Source: Favolaschia claudopus (lineage: Eukaryota; Basidiomycota; Agaricomycetes; Agaricales; Mycenaceae). From it: a DNA stretch of 64,000 bases. The stretch covers positions 804,620-868,619 of the forward strand of contig JAWWNJ010000110.1 in NCBI GenBank assembly GCA_037176885.1, in the 5' to 3' direction. The position numbers were made by a program, and so were the translations under genes. A model generated the notes under the pieces. It worked only from the letters and a program-made list of their open reading frames with translations. It was not told where the DNA came from and ran no database searches. Below are positions 45,292-54,985 of this stretch, one piece after another. Position 1 is the first letter of the stretch, and the number at the start of each line of letters is the position of its first letter.

Positions 45292-46004
45292 ATGTCGCAG
45301 TCGGACATGAACCAAGTCGGAGAGTTGCAAAGGTGAGAAAGTGTGATGTGATCCATTCCTTGACAGTCACGGAATAACGGCTTTCCTTTTTTGTCCTATG
45401 TCTTCTCAGCGCCATTCTCGAAAATCTATCCAGCGCCGCTCTTGAAAATCTATCCATCGCCCCAGCCTCTACCCCTCCTCCTCCCCCTCCCAGCCCCAAG
45501 CCTATCCGCGAAATGGGCCCCGGCATTCGCCACGACGTCCTGGACTCGTGCCTCTCTGATCCCCGCGACATCATGGCGGCTAGGATGGAGTCTCTCAAAC
45601 ATCGGCTGCACAATCTCCACCTACTCGACACCACCGTTGAGAACACGGTCGACCCCCTCGAGGAGCTCCAATCCACCGTCGACCTCATCTTCACCGCCAT
45701 CAGCGAACCTCTCATCGGCAACCACGACGACTATTCCAGCGACGCAGCGAGCGCTGGAGACTCTGAGCACAGCTCCCTCAGCGAGGAGGACCGCGCCGAG
45801 CTGAAGACGTTGGGCCCTGCCGACCGCGCAGAATTCATGTCGTTGAGCGACGCCGATCGCGCCGAGTATTACAAGAATAAGCGCGACATTGCGGCCGCTC
45901 GTCACGCTTGGGGCACGGTCATGTCGGCGATGCGCACCTTCCGCGCCCTGCGCCCCGACGAGGACCTGAAGGAGCAGCTTGAGGAAATCCTGAAAACCTT
46001 GTGA
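45292..46004 (+). CDS. uncharacterised acidic protein with three 11-residue repeats
   Basis: ATG at 45292 opens MSQSDMNQVGELQ. A 70-80 nt intron ending at about 45409 joins in frame to SAILENLSSAALENLSIAPA, then a Pro-rich linker. The rest is acidic and helical: MESLKHRLHNLHLLDTTVEN, DLIFTAISEPLIG and, near the end, three consecutive 11-residue units (EEDRAELKTLG, PADRAEFMSLS, DADRAEYYKNK). The C-terminus is LKEQLEEILKTL at 46004. I recognise no domain; the regular DRAE spacing suggests a helical repeat or coiled coil. It is divergent from the viroplasmin-like gene, 178 bp away, and is the only + strand gene of set 1. Confidence 0.65.
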
Positions 46005-46190
46005 GCTTCCATTCACTGACATCTTCTCCCTCTCTGACAAGCTTGGTACAGGGAACGCGTGAGGGCCGAGACGCTTGGGGAAGAAATTGACTGAAGGAAC
46101 GTATATTGCAGAAGTGTAACGTCTTTCTTGGCACAGTAACCTACCCTACATACAATGTAACATACTGCGAATGCCCAAAATCTATGGAGG

Positions 46191-46224
46191 TTGACTGATT
46201 CTCAAAATTGACTGATTCTCAAAA
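46191..46224 (+). repeat. 17-bp perfect tandem duplication
   Basis: The 17-mer TTGACTGATTCTCAAAA occurs twice head to tail, followed by the related words CCGAATTAAAACTT and CCCGAATTGAAATT. It lies in the short convergent gap between the 11-mer repeat gene and the Arg-rich gene. Confidence 0.85.
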
Positions 46225-46359
46225 TTGATGAATAAAACTTTCCGAATTAAAACTTCCCGAATTGAAATTGAAGGCAACGCTGAATCAAGACTTGCATTTG
46301 AGAAATAGCAAAATACATGCGATGAGATTTTCAAGACTAGTATACCGTAGCATAACGAA

Positions 46360-47089
46360 TTAATACCACCGCCATTTGCCGCGCTGGAAAAAACGTGTCT
46401 GCCCTGGCAGCGGGACATAGTCGGGGGCAGTCGTCGGGTCGCAGTGATCCAGAAAGTGATCGACCTCCTCCTCGTAACTCATCCGAACAACCCTCTTCTT
46501 GCGCTGGTGGGTGGATGAACAAGCTCCCCTCCCTTCATCCTCGGAGGACGATGAGGTGGAGGACGATGAGGCGGAGGACGTTGCCGCGTCTCCCGTATCG
46601 TCCCCCAGACTCTTGCGTCGCGTAGGTGGTGACTGCTTTCTGTCAAGCCATGAATGGACCCCGTTCTCCTTGATATACTCCCTGTATTTTGGCTATGAAT
46701 GAATTGAAAGGAAAGAGATGAAAAAAATTGCTACGCACAACGCTCGCCGATCCGCCTGCCTACTCGCCAAACGACCCCGATTCTTGAGCCTGTAGCGTGC
46801 GCTGGCGGCGCGTGCGCGTTGTTGATAATGTGAGTTCCCCTCCGAGCCGTCAGCCAGTTTTGCTCGGCGACTTGGGTTAATTCAGCGGATGAGAGAAAGA
46901 GTGTGCGAGAAACATACCGCGCCATACGCTCTCGTGCCTTTTCTCGGAGTACCTCTTTGTTCCTGTACGTGGTGTCGTTCGAGGGGCGTGCGATGAAGTG
47001 GCAGAGCGACTGTAGTACCTTTCGCGGTAGCGCGTCGCGGCTTGAAGCTGGGCCTTTGTGGAATGACCATCGACGGATTTTGACGGCAT
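46360..47089 (-). CDS. small basic Arg-rich island protein (set 1)
   Basis: The start at 47089 gives MPSKSVDGHSTKAQLQAATR, and an intron joins YRER to NKEVLREKARERMAR. Another joins to RRAKLADGSEGNSHYQQRAR and ASARYRLKNRGRLASRQADR, and a last one joins RAL to PKYREYIKENGVHSWLDRKQ. Ser-rich acidic linker, then RMSYEEEVDHFLDHCDPTTA and QTRFFQRGKWRWY to the stop at 46360. The repeated (R/K)YR.(R/K)NR.. units are Arg-rich helices somewhat like bZIP basic regions, with no leucine zipper. The gene at 56621 belongs to the same family. Nucleic-acid binding is a reasonable guess, without direct evidence. It lies directly downstream of the TET/JBP-like gene on the same strand. Confidence 0.7.
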
Positions 47090-47589
47090 ACTGGACCGAC
47101 GATTGCGACGAGAGGGTCGGTGACTGAACCAGATTTGAAGTCGGGATGAAAGTGTGTCAGTGGCGTGTGGAGGTGAGAGGTTAAAGGATGGAGGTTAAAG
47201 GATGAAGGTGGTTTGTGGTCGAAAGACCATGTATGGATACTGGACTTTGCTCGATTCTCGTGAGTTAGATATTCCGAGTCAATAAAATACCTAAAATCTT
47301 GCAAAAAAACCGGAGGCTGGGGATACATGTTCTGATCAATCTTCTCCGCGAGCACTTGGGGATCTGAGTGGTAGGTAACTTGTAAGCACATTTTCCGGTA
47401 TTTTCGGGATCGGTGAGTTCGTCATACCCGTAACGAGTTCGTCATACGCAAGGTAATTCGAGTCGTCGAGGGCGCTCTTCAGAACGTATTGGCACTAAAA
47501 TTGAAAAATTTGGCAGTAGAAAACATTGTTAAGTTAAGGTACATATGTATGAAGACAATATCGACTTGGTAGCTATAGTTTTTTGGTGG
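47090..47589. other. 500-bp intergenic region with short direct repeats
   Basis: No gene is recognised. Two short duplications are visible: AGGTTAAAGGATG twice at about 47176-47203, and GAGTTCGTCATAC twice at about 47418-47448. The stretch should hold the promoter of the Arg-rich gene and the 3' end of the dioxygenase gene. Confidence 0.5.
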
Positions 47590-48758
47590 CTAAAGTGTTT
47601 TGACAGGCCCTTCCCAAACGCTGTACATCTTTATCCCCTCCGCCCATCGCCGGGCTCGGTCCTGCTTACGACGAGCGTGCTCTGCCTGCGATGTACGCTC
47701 CGACGTATCGACGTCTTTGTCGGTGCGGAAGCCGTTGTACGCCCACCGAAATAAGCCCGCCGGGGTGTATTGGGTGAAGGAAAACCTTGTCTCGCCCTTC
47801 TGGATCTTGACGTTTGAGTGACGGAGTATTGCGGATGGAATGAGGATGGTGGCGCCGGGAGGGAAGCGGATTATCAGCTTCAAATCCCACAGGACAAGAT
47901 GGCCGCCGCGGTCGGGGTCGAAATCGCCGAGGGCGGTGATGGCGCACCAGCCCCACGCGAGGTTCCGAAAGTCGATGTGTGGCAGGGTGACAGTGGCGGG
48001 TCCGAAGTTGAAGGTAACAGTGGAGAAGACGGATAATTTGCGGGAGAAGTTGCGATGGAGGTTGTGGTCGTGCGCGCAGACGTCGGCGAAAGTGGTGTCG
48101 TAGAAGTCAAACAAATCCTTCGCAAATGCAGCGAAGATTTCTAGGGTAGGTCAGCGGTACCCGCTCCAACGGTGCGGAAGCTTTACTCACGGTTGGTCCA
48201 TCCCGCAATGCGTTGGAAGGGCTTCAGCGAAAAGAGCGAGGCTAGGGTGGCGAGGGTGTGCGCAGTTTGCGCCACATTCTGCGGGTGCGTTTGTCCCCCA
48301 CCCATGGAGACGCCCATATTCTTGGCGGCGTGTGCACCACGGCGAGGCGTGGGCTCCGACGCCTTGCGCTTGCGCCGCCACTTAGGCTCCGTGTACACTT
48401 GGATCGCGGTGGCCTGCATTGCCTCCGCCGCGGGGACCGCGACTTCGGTTTGCCAACAACGCCCGGGCTGGTCGTCGGGGAAGCCCGCAAGGCAGAGCAG
48501 GATCTGCCGATCCGCATCGACGAGCGGCGTCAGCTCCCTGTGGTAACCGTGTGTTAGAGTGTGGAGGGGAGCGAAGTAGTAGGAAGGAACATACCCTTGC
48601 CAATCATACACCCGCATATCGGGGTCCTGCGCCAACAATTCCTCAAGAGAGAAGTAACGGGGGTCGTCCTCGTCTTGTCGAACGGCTTGCCAGCCGGAGG
48701 AGGCTATGAGTCCAGGCTGTAATATAAAGACTAAATGTACTGGACACAGCCTAATCAT
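47590..48758 (-). CDS. TET/JBP-like 2-oxoglutarate/Fe(II) dioxygenase, ligands intact (set 1)
   Basis: The catalytic half is clear. FSTVTFNFGPATVTLPHIDF carries the HxD iron ligands (HID), followed by NLAWGWCAITALGDFDPDRG, GGHLVLWDLKLIIRFPPGAT, ILIPSAILRHSNVKIQKG with the distal His, and ETRFSFTQYTPAGLFRWAYN with the Arg expected to hold 2-oxoglutarate. The upstream exons give YFSLEELLAQDPDMRVYDWQ, then via an intron GELTPLVDADRQILLCLAGF, and SMGGGQTHPQNV. The end is YSVWEGPVKTL at 47590. This matches the fungal TET/JBP expansion, whose members are predicted or shown to oxidise 5-methylcytosine or thymine derivatives in DNA. The start at 48758 is only the longest open frame; an upstream exon joining at PGLIASSGWQAV is quite possible. 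Confidence 0.82.
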
Positions 48759-49577
48759 AATTTTCCTATTAACGTGGACACAGCCAGTTGGTGGCAGTGT
48801 CCTCTCTAAACACTTCTTTTTCTCTCCAGCTTTTCCCGGGCTGGCCGCCGGTCAGCGGGCATCAAATACCTAAAGTGGGTTCTTGCTCGGGACCTGATAA
48901 AGATATCTCGGTTCTGGTAGATGTGTCCGAACCTTGATAAAGATATCCAAGCCTTGATAATTAAAGATATCCACCATCTCCGTCCGTTGGCATTTTGTGT
49001 CAATGGCTGTGTGCGAGTTTTGATCTCCCTCTCCTTCGCATCAATTCCCGCCATCGCAATGCCGCCCTCCCGCCGCCCCGCCCGCCCGCTCACAAAATAA
49101 TCATATTGACAATTCCCAGCTCTTTTGACATTCAATTCTTCCACTATTTTGAATCCTAATCATTCAAAGCAAGAACTTACTCCCCAAATGTGAACTTGTT
49201 CCCAAATGTTCTGAACATAGCATTTATTCCCAGTCCCATCTCTTGTACTGACGCTCTATCACGATCATTCACCTTCCACCACACAATCCATCCGTCAAAC
49301 TACACACCGACACATCCGCGGGAAAGACCAATTTCCTGCCAAGTTCCGATCTTCCGCGTCAAGTCCTTCGTTTCGGTCAACAGTCCCTGATAACTCGTCT
49401 TAGAAATCAAGCTAAACCTCAGATTCTCTACGAAGTCTCACAAAATCCCAACTCACAATTTTCTACATATTCAACATACAAAATTACAGACAAGTAAAGC
49501 ACGAAAGCAAATTCAAAGCAAACGCAAAGCAAGTCCGACGCTTCCAAGCAAAACAAGTCCGCGAACAAACTACCCCG
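48759..49577. other. 819-bp intergenic region upstream of the dioxygenase gene
   Basis: No confident gene. A 112-codon minus frame (48806-49144) might hold a missed 5' exon of the dioxygenase gene but shows no family signature. Around 49,440-49,560 there is an A-rich stretch with repeated AAAGCAA words near the 3' end of the next gene. Confidence 0.4.
48893..48974 (-). repeat. three copies of a TTGATAAAGATATC word
   Basis: CCTGATAAAGATATC (48893), CCTTGATAAAGATATCC (48932) and CCTTGATAATTAAAGATATCC (48952, with an ATTA insertion) lie within about 80 bp, 135-215 bp upstream of the modelled dioxygenase start. Each contains GATA and its palindromic GATATC neighbour. Such spacing could reflect a regulator site array or simple local duplication. 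Confidence 0.6.
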
Positions 49578-52516
49578 CTACCCCGCAGAACTCTTCCTTG
49601 ATCTCTCATACGCAACCAGCCCCTGCATCATCCATTTCACGTCCGCAACTGCTTCCGCCCATGCCCTTTTCTCCTCGCTATCCGCTACTTTTACCAGCTC
49701 CTTCCCCCACCAATACAACGAAACGCCCAGAATCACAAATCCGTTAGCACCCGGCACCCGCAACCTGGACCAATTCTCATCCGAGGTCTCTGGATACGTC
49801 TCGCGTTCATACCACTTCTCGTTCCCCCGCTGCTTCACTCGCCAGGCCGGCTGCATCGCACGCCACCACCCCCACCAAGCTTCCTCGTATACCACAACAT
49901 TCCGAATCTCTGGACCTCCCGCACGCGTCATTGGACAATTTCTGCTACCACGCCCCAACTGAATCCACGCTTTAACCTGGGGAGGACGGCTCGTAGTCGG
50001 CAGAGTCGCGGTACGATCGCCCTCAGCCCAGTTGTAAGTCGCCTCCAGCTCCGCCGAACGTCGCAATAAGTTGCTGAATATATCCCCCAGATCCACGCCC
50101 GACATCTGGGCATACACCTTTCGGTACCATGCCGCAGCCTCTGATGGGCAAGGTGGAATCCCCGTCTCAGGTGGCGTCGAGGAACGCGACCCAGAGCCAC
50201 TTCCCCCGCCACCTAGGAAGGTGAGCGCCGCTTGAGATGGCGGGGGTTGTCCCCCTCCATTCGCAGGACCGGACGGCGTCGTTTTCGGAGGTGGTGGAGG
50301 CGTCATATGCGGCGGCTGGGGTGGAGGAGGCGGAGGTGGAACCGGCGCCGTACCGGCGGGCGGAGGCGGGGGTGGAGGAGGAGCCAAAGGCGGTTCCGCC
50401 GTATGGGCGGGCGGCGGCGGCGTCATATGCGGAGATTGGGGTGGAGGAGCCAAAGGCGGTTCCGCCGTATGGGCGGGCGGAGGCGGGGGTGGAGGAGGAG
50501 CCAAAGGCGGTTCCGCCGTATGGGCGGGCGGCGGCGGCGTCATATGCGGAGATTGGGGTGGAGGAGGAGGCGGTGGCGGAGGCGGAGGCGGCGCCATATG
50601 CGTAGATGGGGGTGGAGGAGGCGGCGCCATATGTGGAGGTGGGGGTGGAGGTGGAGGGGGTGGCTGCGACACATGCGGGGGTGGAGGCAGCGACTGCACC
50701 GTTTGAGATCCTGACGAGGTCGATTTAGACCCTGTGTTCGCGGGGGTTTTCTTTGGTTTAGGTTGGGGACGAGGACGGCTCTCCTCGATCGCTGTTGTCC
50801 CAGATCCCGACGGGCCGTCTTTAGCAAAACGGACTCGTTTGCTGCCAGGTGCTCCTTTCTCCCCGATGTCGGCCTTTCTCTTTCTTCCCCCTCCTTCGCC
50901 CTCGCTCCTAGCCTTTTTACCCCCACCATCCTTTTCCAGCCTATCGCCAGTCCGTTTCTCCCCTCCTGCCTCCACCTCCTTCTCCTTCCCCTTCCCCTTC
51001 CCCTTCGTCTTCGTCTTTTCCTTCGGTTTCTTGGCCTGGGAGCTCTTCTTCGACCCTCGCACGTCAGCCTCGGCGTCACTATCCGCACCGGATTCAAACT
51101 CCTCCCCCGAGCTCGACGAAGAGTCGCTCTCATCATCAGAATTCGCAGATTTACCCCAGCCGAGGTCGTCAGTATCGCTCATCCGATATCTTGCCCCCTC
51201 GAGCAAGTCTTCAGATTGCGGTGGCGTAAGCGCGGCCTCTTCACAGTCCTTGGGAGCTGCTCCACCTCGTTAGTCACCTTCGTATCTCCGGAGTCAGTTA
51301 GGAATACGCACTGTACGCTGTTTTGAGCCACTCGCGCATGAAGTCCAAAACATCGCGGTCGAATCGAGGTTTCACCCATTGCGGGAAAAAGCATCCTCCA
51401 GCACCTAAACTTCGTCCGTAAGATACTCTGTAATAGGGTAATAAGATGTATCAGATATAGTAGCTTCAAACAATGGAAACTTGGCTGAGAACGTACGTGA
51501 CAGTTCTCAATTCCCCTCCTTGCGCTGGAATCGGTCCGCCGAAAACCACAAAGGCTGAAAGCCCGGTGTGGTCATGGACTCCCCGCAGAACGTTGGTCAT
51601 GAAAGGACCCAAGTTATCAATACACCTGGCACCCCGACGGCCGTCAGTATTCAGCCAAAACGCAGGCAAGATGAAAGACTCACCGCTGCTTATCCTCAGG
51701 CGATTTCGAAGGCGGGGCCCTCGCCTTGAGCTCATACTCCTCCCGCGCTGACAGCGCCTCCTGACGCGCTCGCAGGCGCAGCGCGTCCTGCTCCTCGACG
51801 GGCAATTCCTTGAATAGGTCCCGCGCGACTGAGGCGCGGAAATTCGCATCCATACCCTTTGTCCGCAAAGTGGTTCCATCGTCTCCAGTGCAGGTCGCCT
51901 GCCAGCGTGCTTGAACGACCGGCTCGATGTCGGAGTCGTATGATTCCCGCATGTACTGCTGGAATCCTTGACGAGCCTTGTGGGGAGGAGTGATTCCAGA
52001 GAGTTTGGCGAGAAGGCCGGCCCAGGGATCCTTGCGAGGATCACGTTGATTCATAGGTTTGCGTAGTCGACGAGCGCGATATTTGAGCCAACGTCCGATC
52101 CTCTGAGCGGATAGAAGAAGCAAGATTGGAACAGCCGTCAGTCACGCGCAGAGAAGCCAATGGTAAACAACACTTACAGCATTCAGCGTGTCTACGCGTT
52201 CGCGCTTGGCCGCTGTCTCCTCGACGTCGAGCTCCTCAACTTCTGGTATCGCCAACGGGTCGTACTCCGGCAAAGGCTCCTCCGGCTCTTCTTCGTCACG
52301 CAGACGCCAAGATATGCGGGCGTGAAACTCATTACACACCAGCCGCAGGTAATCGCGCTCAGCGCGCCAACCTCGCTCCAATGCGTCTGTGTATGGTGCA
52401 ATGTGGGGCTTCAAGATCTCTTCACGGGCACCCTCCGCCCACATCTTCAAGTTGCGACGGTCTTTCTTCTCGATGCGCTTCCACGACCGGGCTCGTTTCT
52501 GTGTCTTGGCAGCCAT
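49578..52516 (-). CDS. large island protein, paralogue with Pro-rich insert (set 2)
   Basis: The start at 52516 gives MAAKTQKRARSWKRIEKKDR and MWAEGAREEILKPHIAPYTD. An intron (about 52113-52170) joins to RIGRWLKYRARRLRKPMN, the counterpart of the HTH-like helix of the 41092 gene. Next come GFQQYMRESYDSDIEPVVQA, VARDLFKELPVEEQDALRLR, DHTGLSAFVVFGGPIPAQGG and GAGGCFFPQWVKPRFDRDVL. Then follow an acidic Ser/Glu/Asp region, Lys-rich stretches and a long Pro/His/Met-rich repeat array (50319-50710). The C-terminus aligns with the paralogue: VKAWIQLGRGSRNCPM, AWWGWWRAMQPAWRV, NWSRLRVPGANGFVILGVSL, ending SRKSSAG at 49578. About 800 residues. Function is unknown; DNA binding is inferred from the basic WLKYR helix. 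Confidence 0.72.
50319..50660 (-). repeat. GC-rich coding minisatellite encoding poly-Pro units
   Basis: Tandem and nested repeats occur inside the large island gene. The block GAGCCAAAGGCGGTTCCGCC recurs at about 50381, 50447 and 50498, alternating with GTCATATGCGGAGATTGGGG blocks. On the minus strand they encode PPPPP runs with AHTAEPPLAP and SPHMTPPPP units. Confidence 0.85.
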
Positions 52517-53056
52517 TTCGATATCAGCTATTGGGATTTATCTCCAAGTCAGTCAATTGTCTCGTCAATAAGAAGAAATCAGCCAGTAGCTCACTTTCAG
52601 AGTTTACAGGCGGGGGCAAGGATTTCTTTTGAATTCGTGTCAATGTGTTTCTAGCATCACTCCCAGTCAGTACTTGCGAATAGGAATAAGTCAGTCAATA
52701 GCTCACTCTGAGAATTTACTGTACTGAGGCTATCGTCGGTGCGGCAAGTCTTTCTTTTCTTTCAAATCTGTGATATTTGTTGTTAATACATAGTGACATT
52801 GTTTGCTGAGAAGACTGCTCACCTGAATCGCGCTTCAAAGTCTTTTTCTGAGCCTGAAATTCGGGGGTCCAGCGAAATGAGAGGGAGCAATGTAGTCACA
52901 GCGCTTCGAATATTCGTCACGCGCCGCAGCCTACCGATAACTTAAACGATTCCCAAATCGGTCGACAAGATCTCCGATCTCCTTAAAATCTCAACGAGTT
53001 CTCTTCCCACCCATCTCTCTTTCCTCCCTTCCTCCCACTCACTCACCAACTCCCCA
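52517..53056. promoter_or_regulatory. 540-bp divergent promoter region with an internal duplication
   Basis: This separates the divergent large island gene and a viroplasmin-like gene. Two diverged copies of a segment are visible: 52569-52620 (AAGAAATCAGCCAGTAGCTC then ACTTTCAGAGTTTAC) and 52684-52730 (AATAAGTCAGTCAATAGCTC then ACTCTGAGAATTTAC). Both are followed by GGCAAG and a TTTCTTTT tract. The duplication is about 115 bp apart. Confidence 0.5.
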
Positions 53057-53699
53057 ATGTCTTTGCCTCTTGTTTCGTTCCCCGGCTTCCCTTTCGCATC
53101 GCCTTACGGGCAACCCTTCCAGCCTTCTCTCTTTTCTCCTTCCCCGATGGGTACGCCGGTCCATTCCTCTAGCTGATTGTTTTCACTCACCCCATTCAGT
53201 CGTCGTCTACGTTCCCTACTCGGCTCCGCCCACGTCCTTCGTCGCGCCTACTGCGCCGACAGCGCCCGCCGCGCCGCCCGCCCCCAAACCGAAGGACGTC
53301 AAGAAGGAACCCGCCGCCACTCCCCCCAAGGACCCGAAGTCGGCTCTCCCGCCTCGCCTCGCTGAGCGTCTCAGGTCTGAGGGGCCTTGGGAGGTGAACC
53401 AGATTTATTCCGTCGTCCCTGAGGAGCCCCTCCACGGCATTGAAGACGACGCCCCCATTACCGAGTGGTACTCGATCACCCGTGGACGCTTCGTGGGCGT
53501 CACCGAGCAGTAGTACGTTTCTTTTTACTTTTCTCGCCTGACCCCACCTCATACCTTTTGTTGCTACCCCAACAGTGCTGTCTCCGACATTGCGATCACC
53601 GGTGTTGCCTACGGTGCCCGCAAGGCGTACCCCAACCAGGACGAGGCCCTCTATGCCTTCAACAAGGCCCTCGCCTGGGGCGCCGTCCAAATCGTCTGA
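53057..53699 (+). CDS. viroplasmin/RNase H1-N-like domain protein, small (set 2)
   Basis: ATG at 53057 begins MSLPLVSFPGFPFASPYGQP. An intron (about 53151-53200) leads to VVVYVPYSAPPTSFVAPTAP, an Ala/Pro/Lys-rich linker, LAERLRSEGPWEVNQIYSVV and the domain core ITEWYSITRGRFVGVTEQ. A second intron (about 53512-53574) gives YAVSDIAITGVAYGARKAYP and NQDEALYAFNKALAWGAVQI, ending at 53699. WYS.T.G...GV......V..ITGV..G..K.Y....EAL.AF matches the pattern of the RNase H1 N-terminal/viroplasmin fold. About 175 residues with no nuclease domain attached. It is one of three such genes in the island. Confidence 0.72.
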
Positions 53700-54985
53700 C
53701 TCGTGTATGTCCTCTATCTCTCGTTCACATGGACCCCAATTCCTTACTCCTTACATCCTGTCTTCCCTCCTACCTAGATTCTTTTAGTTTACATTTGTCG
53801 AATGCGCCTTTGTTGCCCTGCTTTTTGTCGTTCCGTAGAAAAAAAAAACTTCCGCGGGTCCTAATTTCCATGAGCGAGCGATCTGCAATATTTTCCCTTT
53901 GGGGCAACGAAGGAAACTCGTTTGAGGGGAATCAGTGTCATAGGTTCGGGACCATTCTCGGATCTTCGTCTGCCTTGGCTCGGCGAGTGCTCGGCGGCGA
54001 CGGAAGTTTGCGGGTCACCGCTTGGCAGCATCAATATCTGATGCGCATCAATACATCATGACGTTGCCCCCGACGCCCACCTCAGCCAACCAGTGACCCG
54101 CCGTCTCCTCTACTCTGTATACTCTGTAGGATGCCTTGCATCGTACAACCTCAAATACCCTCTCTGCCAACATCAGCTTCATCGACGCCCTGAATCTACT
54201 TACTGAAAAAACACATCAGTCACTCGTGAGACCGTATCGAGGGCTTTTCACAAAAACCACCGAAATATTTGCCGAACGACTTCTGAATCAATGGATACAG
54301 CCTTTCCCTGTCTACCCTCTTCGATGCGGAACTCATCCGTCGGCGGAATTTTGCCTCCGAGCATCACTGAATACAGCCTGGTGCTGACTGACCCCCGGCT
54401 CACCGTTTATGCTTCCGGTCGCTGTTCCAACCCCATAATCACCCGTCGGCGGAACGAAAACGCTTCCGTACATCCCTGGATACCAATTCAATCCATCTCT
54501 CCACGCGTGTGCTTGCCTTTCGGGATTGATCGTCCATCACTGGTACCAGCCAAGTTCTGGCAGAGCGAATTGTCTGTCCTCTCTCCTCTTTCATCTCCCC
54601 TCATCTCCTCATTCTATTTCTCTTCCATTTCAGACTCTTTCATCCAATCCTCTCAGTCCAATGCTCTCTTCCCCAAGTTTCCGACACTTCATTATCACGG
54701 CACTCTAAGCGAGACCGATTTTCACGAACACGAACTCGGTGTCACTCATGTTGCCGAGTTGGACACCACATCCACATGATCTTTGATTTCCCCAAAATCG
54801 GACATCCAGATATTCGGGTGAACCAGCCCAGTTTCCCATTTTCGCGTTCCTTCCAACGAATTTTACACGCCTTCCAAACTTCTTTCGGTCCAGACGTGCC
54901 GGCGTATTTTCAGGGTCCCAGAGCTCTCGCCTCTCATTCCTCCCTCCCGTTTTCCACCTCCCTCACCGTAATTTCTCGCTCCCCC
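53700..54985. other. 1.3 kb intergenic region
   Basis: No gene is recognised. A + strand frame of 162 codons (54291-54779) is Ser/Pro/Phe rich without domain or splice support. An A9 run lies at about 53841-53849. T/C-rich stretches from 54,570 to 54,970 look like a typical fungal pyrimidine-rich promoter ahead of the next gene. Confidence 0.45.

Noticed and set aside
50232..51326. Arg/Gly-rich and Phe/Ser-rich + strand frames
   Set aside because: Antisense readings of the poly-Pro and Lys/Glu-rich region of the set 2 large gene.
54291..54779. 162-codon + strand ORF upstream of the two-domain viroplasmin-like gene
   Set aside because: Ser/Pro/Phe-rich pyrimidine-tract translation with no domain; better explained as promoter sequence.
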